From: Dyella_B nitratireducens
GTDB taxonomy: Bacteria > Pseudomonadota > Gammaproteobacteria > Xanthomonadales > Rhodanobacteraceae
Direction: 5' to 3'
Assembly (NCBI RefSeq): GCF_049532905.1
Contig: NZ_CP064032.1
Coordinates: forward strand, 620,001 to 684,000
Length of the DNA stretch: 64,000 nucleotides
Shown here: piece after piece, positions 59,401-64,000 of the stretch
How positions within the stretch are numbered: the stretch's first letter is position 1
Layout: each line of letters begins with the position of its first letter
Notes under the pieces: model-generated
Told to the model about the DNA's origin: nothing
Seen by the model: only the letters and a program-made list of their open reading frames with translations
The model's database searches: none
Translations under genes and position numbers: made by a program

Positions 59401-61676
59401 ACGGCACTTCGCAGAACAGTGTGACATTGGGCGGTGCAGGAGCAACTTCGCCGGTAAGCGTGTCGAATGTGGCGCCGGGCGATGTGTCATCAGCCACCAG
59501 TACGGACGCGGTGAACGGTGGGCAGTTGTACACAACGAATCAGGCAGTTACTGAGTTGGCAGATGCGCTGGACAATAGTGGTGTCCTCGATCCGGACGGT
59601 AATTCGTTAGCGGTGACCTACGTCGACGCATCGAAGGAGGGTATTGCACTTGGCGCAGCGGGTACGCCCGTGACCGTGTCGAACGTGAGCGCCGGCACGC
59701 AAGCGACAGATGCTGTGAACATCGGCCAGCTGCAAGCGGCGGTGAGCGCACTCGGCGGTGGCGCAAGCGTAGGCGCGGACGGCAGCATCGTGCCGCCTTC
59801 GTACGTGATAGATGGAACGCCTTATCCCGATGTCGGTGCTGCCCTCGACGCCGTGGCCAGCATGACCGATGCCAATGCCGTGTCGTATGACGACACGACG
59901 AAAAACGAGATCACGCTGGGCGGCACCGCCGGCACCTTGTTGACCAACGTAAGCGCAGGCAACGTTGCCCCGACCAGTGCCGATGCCATCAATGGTTCGC
60001 AGTTGTACGGTACGGCGCAGACCATTGCGAATGGCCTAGGTGGTGGTGCTACGGTGAATTCGGATGGCACCGTCACGCCGCCTCAGTATGCGATCGATGG
60101 CACAACTGCCCACGATGTGGGCGATGCACTGACTAATCTCTACACCGTCATCAACAACCAGTTGGCTGATTCCGGATTGGTGGATCAGAACGGGCAGCCC
60201 ATTGCGGCGGTGACCTATGACGGCGCTTCGCAGAACAGTGTGACGTTGGGCGGTGCAGGGGCAACTTCGCCGGTAAGCGTGTCGAACGTGGCGCCGGGCG
60301 ATGCGTCATCAGCCACGAGTACGGATGCGGTGAACGGTGGGCAGCTGTACGCGACGAATCAGCAGATCGGCAATCTCAAGGACACGCTGGAGAACAGCGG
60401 CTTGCTCGATCCGAACGGTAATTCGTTGGCGGTCACGTATGACGATGCATCGAAAGATGGCGTGACCCTTGGCGGCGCGGGTGCCTCCACACCGATTCCG
60501 CTACACAACATGACAACAGGCACGGCCGATACCGACGGTGTCAACGTGGCGCAATTGACGACTGGCTTGACCAATGTGAAGACTGAGCTGACGTCGGATC
60601 TGAGTAACGGTGCCATTGATCTTAAATACATCAAGGTCAACTCGGCCGGCGCTGCGGCCCAGGTGAATGGCCCCGATACGGTCGCCATTGGCTCGGCTTG
60701 CAGTGCCACCGGGACTAACGGGGTTGCTATTGGCAAAAACGCGCGTGCCGTGAGCGTAAGTTCGGTGGCCATTGGCTTTAACTCCCTCGCCAACGAAATA
60801 GATCCGGTGGTGTCGGTGGGCACCATCGGCGGTGAGCGGCGGATCATCAATGTCAACGATGGCCAGATCAACGCTGACAGCAAAGACGCCATCAACGGAA
60901 GCCAGTTGTATACCCTGCGTAAGGCACTGGATGAGATCGCAGCCACCACCCGCGGAGCGGGCGTGAACGACGCAAGCGATCCGGTAGCGGCCATTGATGG
61001 TCGCAGCGGCAACAACATTGCATCGTTGAATGGTGGTCCGGATGATGCGACGGCAGCTGCCATGGGCACGTTCTCGACCGCCAACGGCATCAATGCGCTT
61101 GCGATGGGCTTGCACAACCTGGCCGGCTCGAATTACTCGGTGGCACTAGGGTATTTGGCGCAGACGGGCGCGGATCATGACTACTCCGTGGCGGTAGGGT
61201 CGGACGTTCAAACCAATGCTCCGTACTCGGTAGCCGTCGGCACGGGAGCGCGGGCCAATGGCAAATACTCCGTGGCGCTAGGTAGCAACAGGACCTTTGC
61301 GATCGGCGACAGCTCCATTGCCATGGGTGATGGTGTGACGGCGTACGGCGAGAACAGCATCGCCATAGGCCGGAGCGCCACCGTGGCAAGGAATGTCAAC
61401 GATGCGCTGGCACTGGGTTCAGGCGCGAGCGTGACGGCAGGAGCGATCGGCAGCGTTGCGTTGGGTCACGGCGCGGTGGCAGATCGTGGCAATGCGATCT
61501 CGATTGGTGGCGGTAGCGTTGGCACGCGGCAGGTGGTCCACGTATCGGCAGGCACGGAACCGAACGATGCGGTGAATGTTGCGCAATTGATGCAACTCAA
61601 GGAGGAGATGGCGGCGATGAAGGCCGAGATACAACAATTGCGTGGTCAGCTTGATTCGCGTCCGGCTGCGCATTGA
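53436..61676 (+). CDS. 2746-residue YadA-type head/stalk repeat protein without signal peptide or membrane anchor
   Basis: Residues 1-60 are the MKKHNGHS...PSGLQATL module shared with the previous large protein; no Sec signal is seen. From about residue 85 the chain is YadA-head repeats (alternating A(I/V)AIG/ALG patterns), with necks such as DAVNVNQL at about 323, 662 and 978 and DAVNVAQL near 2710. Stalk-like SLAVTY...NV..G...DAVN units lie between. A triple tandem repeat covers about 1542-2365. The protein ends in a short coiled coil (LKEEMAAMKAEIQQLRGQL), without the roughly 75-residue beta-barrel of trimeric autotransporters. Presumably a trimeric fibre; secretion route unknown. ATG 53436 is chosen by AAAAGGA. 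Confidence 0.88.
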   Translation: MKKHNGHSNGQAQSKVGHSPSGLQATLAKKIAHKLAQTAGRESIANPAGRPAIGSRRVDLKPSRAGTSPRILGNGHVQDISPLAVGLDAVAVQSSNPGAGYTPANASGAASIAVGNNAQAINSSSVGVGSGSNASGTSALALGNNAAATGNYSTYVGAADGLNEFTTGTQAFAGGYNVNASGNLSVAIGSLSKATTINTVALGSAANASGVGATALGYGAQAPGNGSIAIGGSQTISAVASVVHAIAIGEASVTSGTGSVAVGESASVSGTVSVAIGQLATATNNNAVALGGNSVTTADNSVSVGAVRSERRVMNMAAGVLDTDAVNVNQLKPVITALGGGASIDPATGAVTGPSYTLANGGVQSSLSGALGALDKAVSNAAGGVYDKYLNVKAGTAADDLNAQAGNSATALGPNANANAQSAVALGGNTVAGFNAIAIGTLAQGTGQSSSAVGLQAKASGLRSSTFGALSTASADSSTSMGHSSNASGVAATALGQAASAAGNYSVTVGIQASAVGSNTVVIGAGALSGKGTANVDGDGNIVIGSNALVDNTGDGAIAIGRNAKINNGGGDSSITGAGSIALGDGAMAYGNSSTAIGRGAVTSYAGGVALGDNAKVLSGTASVALGANTLADADMTVSVGNRTTSMRHRIVNMDAGLETYDAVNVNQLQPVVTALGGGAAIDPATGDVTGPTYTLANGGVQTTLSGALSALDKAVSDGAGGNNEYFAFNPVVDSIPAQANGLGAVAIGGPAYAFGQDSVALGMNSTATEDNTVSIGSVVIKRRIVNVARGDVSVTSTEAVTGAQLYETSQQLDALESALKDSGVIDPGTGDTLAVTYGTATKNMIPLGNAGRPVAITNVATAVDQTGAVNLSQLNGAMDTLRGELSPSIAYLKVDSTGADANASGADAVALGSEAVASKDEALAVGVRARAAVEKSVALGSDSLADTDLSVSIGNNPLGLKRRLVNMEAGAAADDAVSVSQLQPVVAALGGGAAIDPVTGMVTSPTYTFADGSVHTSLDAALDALDQAVSEGGGNNPYLAINSTGADAEANGNDAIGLGSGANASANNAVALGANSKADAADTVSVGAPGSERKIVNVAKGDVSATSTEAVTGSQLDETNQEVAELQDALTGSGLIDPVSRTSLAVTYSNANKNIVVLGGLNTPVEIMNVADGLVSSDAATVGQVTSAVSALRGDLSSNLAYVKVNSTGTNAIANGPNSVAIGSTASASETGSVAIGIGARATKIGSVALGNNSQTSYAMTVSVGSPGSERKIINVADGEVNAESKDAINGSQLFEALNTRATARAGILDVENPVYAMEGVTSDNIASLNGGDPSLYTALAFGSGSSTSGIDTVSFGLSAITFSDNAVALGSNSTVGGNMPFSVVMGSDAQVNEPINNTAMGQAVAVGVHVQANNEYALAVGSNSTWALGASSIAIGNSAKDRGVSGIAMGKSATVLTGSTSCIAMGTSTSVATNLNDAIAIGTNASVAANANGGVALGQGAVANRGNAVSLGATTGSTPVGTRQIINLSAGTQATDAVNVTQLQGVTSAIGGGAGVGADGSILPPSYMVGGTPYSDVGAAINAAANMVDPNAVSYDDTTKDEITFGGATGTLLTNVGAGNVTAGSADAINGSQLFGTAQSVATGLGSGAGVNPDGTLNPPLYVIGNTTADNVGEAFANLYTVINSQLADSGLVDQNGQPIAAVTYDGTLQNRVTLGGTGASAQVTVTNVAAGNVSSATSTDAVNGGQLFATNQQLDATDQAVSDLKNALDQGGVIDPDTGDSLAVTYADNSKTGIALGTAGTPVTVSNVNAGTQATDAVNIGQLQGAVSALGGGAGVGADGSIVPPSYVVDGKPYPDVGAALDAVASMTDANAVSYDDTTKNEITLGGTAGTLLTNVSAGNVTPTSADAINGSQLYGTARTIATGLGGGATVNPDGTVSPPQYVIDGTTADDVGGALTNLYTVINNQLVDSGLVDQNGQPIAAVTYDGTSQNSVTLGGAGATSPVSVSNVAPGDVSSATSTDAVNGGQLYTTNQAVTELADALDNSGVLDPDGNSLAVTYVDASKEGIALGAAGTPVTVSNVSAGTQATDAVNIGQLQAAVSALGGGASVGADGSIVPPSYVIDGTPYPDVGAALDAVASMTDANAVSYDDTTKNEITLGGTAGTLLTNVSAGNVAPTSADAINGSQLYGTAQTIANGLGGGATVNSDGTVTPPQYAIDGTTAHDVGDALTNLYTVINNQLADSGLVDQNGQPIAAVTYDGASQNSVTLGGAGATSPVSVSNVAPGDASSATSTDAVNGGQLYATNQQIGNLKDTLENSGLLDPNGNSLAVTYDDASKDGVTLGGAGASTPIPLHNMTTGTADTDGVNVAQLTTGLTNVKTELTSDLSNGAIDLKYIKVNSAGAAAQVNGPDTVAIGSACSATGTNGVAIGKNARAVSVSSVAIGFNSLANEIDPVVSVGTIGGERRIINVNDGQINADSKDAINGSQLYTLRKALDEIAATTRGAGVNDASDPVAAIDGRSGNNIASLNGGPDDATAAAMGTFSTANGINALAMGLHNLAGSNYSVALGYLAQTGADHDYSVAVGSDVQTNAPYSVAVGTGARANGKYSVALGSNRTFAIGDSSIAMGDGVTAYGENSIAIGRSATVARNVNDALALGSGASVTAGAIGSVALGHGAVADRGNAISIGGGSVGTRQVVHVSAGTEPNDAVNVAQLMQLKEEMAAMKAEIQQLRGQLDSRPAAH
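58060..60530 (+). repeat. three tandem 820-843-bp units in the 2746-residue protein gene
   Basis: The segment GTCGTATGACGACACGACGA is found at about 59061 and 59880 (offset 819 bases, 273 codons), with a diverged first copy at 58218 (offset 843). Each unit encodes NLYTVIN, QLxDSGLVDQNGQPIAAVTYDG and a DAVN-type neck. Units 2 and 3 are nearly identical at the DNA level. Confidence 0.88.
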
Positions 61677-61680
61677 TGCG

Positions 61681-61710
61681 CACAAAAAGAAGCCTGGCGG
61701 AGGCCAGGCT
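61681..61710 (-). terminator. terminator between the two YadA-type genes
   Basis: AGCCTGGC (61691-61698) pairs with GCCAGGCT (61703-61710) across a GGAG loop. On the minus strand it is followed by TTCTTTTTG, a good T-run for the autotransporter gene; on the plus strand only TTTG follows, so termination there would be weaker. Confidence 0.7.
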
Positions 61711-61753
61711 TTGAAGGAACGCAACATCAAGGAGCACGTCAACTTGCTGGATC

Positions 61754-61878
61754 AGCTCCCTCCCCTACGTGTAGTAGGGGAGGGTTGGGGTGGGGTGAAG
61801 TCAACCTCGCGTTGAACCGCAGCTATGCGGCAAGCTCAAACAACCCCACCCCGACCTTCCCCTGTAAGCAGGGGAGCT
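61754..61878. repeat. G/C-run inverted repeat downstream of the autotransporter
   Basis: Left arm AGCTCCCTCCCCTAC followed by TAGGGGAGGGTTGGGGTGGG; the right arm is its imperfect inverted copy ending GCAGGGGAGCT. Each arm contains its own CCCCT/AGGGG palindrome. The element starts 78 bases after the stop of the 2746-residue gene and ends 8 bases from the stop of the converging autotransporter gene. Confidence 0.75.
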
Positions 61879-61886
61879 CTGCTTCA

Positions 61887-63764
61887 TCACCACTGGAACG
61901 AAGCGCCGACACCCACCGTGTTGCCACTGCTGGATAGGCCCACACCCGCGCGAACTTTCCAATTGTCGCTGACGCGAGCTTCCCCGCCCAATGCGGCGGC
62001 GGTGTAGCCCTTGTAGTTCGCAACACCGGCACCGACCGACACTGTCTTACCTACGTCGACACCCGGAATCATCGTCAGCGCCGTGGCGGCGGCAATGCCA
62101 GAGTAAGCACCGCGCGTGGTGTTGTTGAGCTGACCTTGCAAGCCGTCGACCTGACCTTGCAGACCATCGATGCGGCGGTCGAGCTGATTCACCGCGCCTT
62201 CGACACCACGCACCTGCTGGCCGCCGATCGTATAAGTGGGCGTGCTGATCGTGCCATCCGCATTGAGGGTGGCGCCGCCGCCGAGTGCATCGGCCGTGCT
62301 TTGCGCAGTGGCAGCGAGCTGTGAGCCGTTGACGGCGTCCTTGCTTCCCGCGTTCACCGCACCGTCGCCGACGTTGGTGATCTTGTTGCCCTGGGCGTCG
62401 TAGTTCCACGAACCACCGCCATCGCTGCCACCGCCACCGCCACCGTTGTTCTCGATGTTGGTGACGCGGTCGCCGATGCTGGTGACCGTCTGGTTCAAGT
62501 TGTCGACCTGGCCTTGCAGCGCGCTCAGCTGGCCGAAATTGACGGCGTCATACTGATTTTTGCCATCCGCCACGTTGGTCAGAATCACCGGCGACGAAGC
62601 GGGGCCACCCAACGTTACTGAACCATAGTTGGTGGAACCGTCATCATTCAGGTCGTATCGCACGGCTAGCGAATCGGTGGCACCCGATGAGGCTGCGGCC
62701 TGGATGGCCTGTTCGACGGTGAAATACTCGTTGCCGAAGACCGTAAATTTAGGCTGCGTGATGCTGCCGTCCGGCGCTATGCCGGCGCCGGCACCCAAGA
62801 CATCCGTGACGCCTTTGAGCTGGCTTACGTTCACCGCATCCGTGAGCTGTGTGCCTGGTGCCACGTTGATGATCTGGCGATCTACACCGAAGGAACCAAT
62901 CGAAAGCACATTGGCGCGATCGGCGATGGAGCCGGCACCCAAGGCGATACTGCCGTAAGCACCTGCGACGACTTGGGCGCCAGCGCCCAATGCCACGCTA
63001 CCGTCGGCATTCGTGGCCACGCTGGTGTTTGCGCCAAGCGCCATCGCATTGCTGACGCTTCTGGCTACGGTTGCATTGGTACCCATAGCGATAGAGTTGG
63101 TAGCGCCGACGTTTGCCTTTGCGTTATTGCCCATGGCGATTGAACTCTCGCCCAGTGCCCACGTGTTATTGCTGCCGACGGCCAGTGCGTTGTCCCCTTT
63201 CGCCACGACGTGGGCACCCAGGGCAACGGCTTGCGCGCCGTCGGTGTTGGCATCGGACCCTACTGCTACGGCATAGGGCTGATTTCCACCGGTTGTGACA
63301 TTGCTGCCCACTGCAACGGAGTTATCCGAGCCGGCGACGGCACTCAGACCCATGGCGACGGTGTTGCCACCGTTGGCATTCGACATCACACCCGTGGCAA
63401 GCGCGGTTGCATTGGGCAAACTCGTATTGTCGAGAGATGCGTAGTTGAGGCCTGTTACGCCCTCGGCGGCAAATTGCTCGCCCGATACATCCGTGATGCC
63501 GATGGCACCACGCTGAACCGTACTCATCGGGAATAACGGGGGCGTGAGATAAGTGTGCGATGGGTTGTTGTTCGTCGAATCGTTATCATTGGTATCGTCG
63601 AGCACCACGATGTTGTCGCTTTCTGCAACCAGCGTGTTCGGTGCACCGGTGCCAGCAGCCATCGCCGAGCCCATCAAGATCGCTTCCGCCAGGGCAGCGG
63701 CGATCAGGCTGCGAGTGAAGCGCCCCTTTTTGGGGCTGGGATTAATACGATTTGCCACGTGCAT
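61887..63764 (-). CDS. trimeric autotransporter adhesin (YadA family), complete
   Basis: 625 residues. The signal peptide is about 1-37 (RSLIAAALAEAILMGSAMAA). The passenger has YadA head repeats at about 100-290, a neck (TDAVNVSQLKGVTD) near 300, a stalk with coiled coil (LSALQGQVDNLNQTVTSIGD) and a Gly-rich hinge near 440. A second neck (KDAVNGSQLAATAQ) follows, then a coiled coil. The YadA anchor fills the last 75 residues (GAYSGIAAATALTMIPG, then beta strands ending VGVGASFQW). It should trimerise and display an adhesin fibre on the outer membrane. AGGAG 7 bases before the ATG. Convergent with the anchorless giant relative. Confidence 0.94.
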   Translation of the reverse strand: MHVANRINPSPKKGRFTRSLIAAALAEAILMGSAMAAGTGAPNTLVAESDNIVVLDDTNDNDSTNNNPSHTYLTPPLFPMSTVQRGAIGITDVSGEQFAAEGVTGLNYASLDNTSLPNATALATGVMSNANGGNTVAMGLSAVAGSDNSVAVGSNVTTGGNQPYAVAVGSDANTDGAQAVALGAHVVAKGDNALAVGSNNTWALGESSIAMGNNAKANVGATNSIAMGTNATVARSVSNAMALGANTSVATNADGSVALGAGAQVVAGAYGSIALGAGSIADRANVLSIGSFGVDRQIINVAPGTQLTDAVNVSQLKGVTDVLGAGAGIAPDGSITQPKFTVFGNEYFTVEQAIQAAASSGATDSLAVRYDLNDDGSTNYGSVTLGGPASSPVILTNVADGKNQYDAVNFGQLSALQGQVDNLNQTVTSIGDRVTNIENNGGGGGGSDGGGSWNYDAQGNKITNVGDGAVNAGSKDAVNGSQLAATAQSTADALGGGATLNADGTISTPTYTIGGQQVRGVEGAVNQLDRRIDGLQGQVDGLQGQLNNTTRGAYSGIAAATALTMIPGVDVGKTVSVGAGVANYKGYTAAALGGEARVSDNWKVRAGVGLSSSGNTVGVGASFQW

Positions 63765-64000
63765 GGCGTGCTCCTCATCAGAACGTTGGTGATGAGGAAA
63801 TGCTAGAAATCATGGGTATTTGGATCAGTCAGGCGTGACTGATTCACATCAGACTGGTAGTAGGTCTAGTCCTAATTTTCCCGGTGCCGATGCCTATGTC
63901 AGGCTTGCTGAACAGCATTGCGCGGTTTGTTCAGCGTTGTGCAGAGCCCTTCCTGGATTTGCTCCGAAAGGGCTCAAAGAAACACCATGGATGGGCGATT
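63765..64000 (-). promoter_or_regulatory. autotransporter upstream region with two palindromes
   Basis: No gene is seen to the window edge. ATCAGTCA-GGCG-TGACTGAT (63824-63843) is a perfect 8-bp inverted repeat about 60-80 bases before the start codon. GCTGAACA (63907-63914) and TGTTCAGC (63928-63935) form a second one with a 13-base spacer. Both could be operator sites; no sigma70-type box pair is convincing. Confidence 0.45.

Noticed and set aside
53436..61676. Regular repeats that could suggest a CRISPR array or non-coding satellite
   Set aside because: Repeat periods are multiples of three within one uninterrupted frame and encode YadA head/stalk motifs.
61677..61886. Possible frameshifted YadA anchor downstream of the 2746-residue gene
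   Set aside because: The 210 bases in this gap contain a terminator and an inverted repeat; no plus-strand frame encodes anchor-like strands or an aromatic C-terminus, and the gap is too short.
61887..63764. Extended signal peptide region (ESPR) at the autotransporter N-terminus
   Set aside because: The N-region (MHVANRINPSPKKGRF) lacks the conserved MNKxYRxxW-type ESPR pattern; an ordinary signal peptide explains it.
44637..64000. Prophage, integrative element or type VI secretion locus as an explanation for the surface island
   Set aside because: No integrase, transposase, phage structural or secretion-apparatus gene and no flanking attachment repeat is visible in the window.

Overview
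The window reads as chromosomal DNA of a GC-rich gammaproteobacterium. Gene content and synteny fit the Xanthomonadales, most likely a Rhodanobacteraceae member such as Dyella, Luteibacter or Rhodanobacter. The supporting clusters are phoB-phoR-ppk-ppx, dapA-bamC, panBCD next to folK and pcnB, and nnr-tsaE-amidase-mutL with queG divergent from it. The family assignment is inference; no ribosomal RNA is present to confirm it.

Layout. 1-5 kb: 3' end of a hydroxybutyrate-oligomer hydrolase, a cyclophilin, a YidB-like protein, a small GlsB-type membrane protein, an aminotransferase and malate dehydrogenase. 5-16 kb, mostly minus strand: an AHSA1-GST fusion, lpxH with a secreted cyclophilin, the polyphosphate/phosphate block ppx-ppk-phoR-phoB, and a BepA-like protease. 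15.7-26 kb: glutaredoxin, NAD-isocitrate dehydrogenase, an ECF41 sigma factor with its carboxymuconolactone-decarboxylase partner and two matching promoters, an LpxO-like hydroxylase, thiD, a PhoH-family ATPase, bcp, a GcvR-like ACT protein, dapA-bamC, fdxA and a tRNA-Glu. 26-45 kb: pcnB-folK-panB-panC-panD, queG, nnr-tsaE-amidase-mutL, two crotonase-fold enzymes, an FKBP isomerase, a Nudix hydrolase, a sulfurtransferase and a DUF4139 protein. 44.6-48.4 kb: an RcsB-like regulator facing a hybrid histidine kinase. 48.9-63.8 kb: a surface-protein island.

The surface island is the most unusual part. Two giant proteins (1382 and 2746 residues) of different architecture share a short N-terminal module beginning MKKHNGHS, and their upstream regions are also recognisably related. 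Neither has a visible Sec signal peptide. The larger is built of YadA-type head, neck and stalk repeats but ends in a short coiled coil without the YadA beta-barrel anchor. Convergent with it is a normal trimeric autotransporter that has both a signal peptide and an anchor. The adjacent RcsB/RcsC-like pair is a plausible, unproven regulator.

The window also carries several families of small palindromic repeats. Five copies of a GTAG-type inverted REP doublet (REPIN) are visible, and three of them supply the TAG stop codon of a flanking gene. A second family is dRS3-like (ATTCCCGCGAAAGCGGGAAT), and there is a 200-bp nested inverted repeat in front of nnr.
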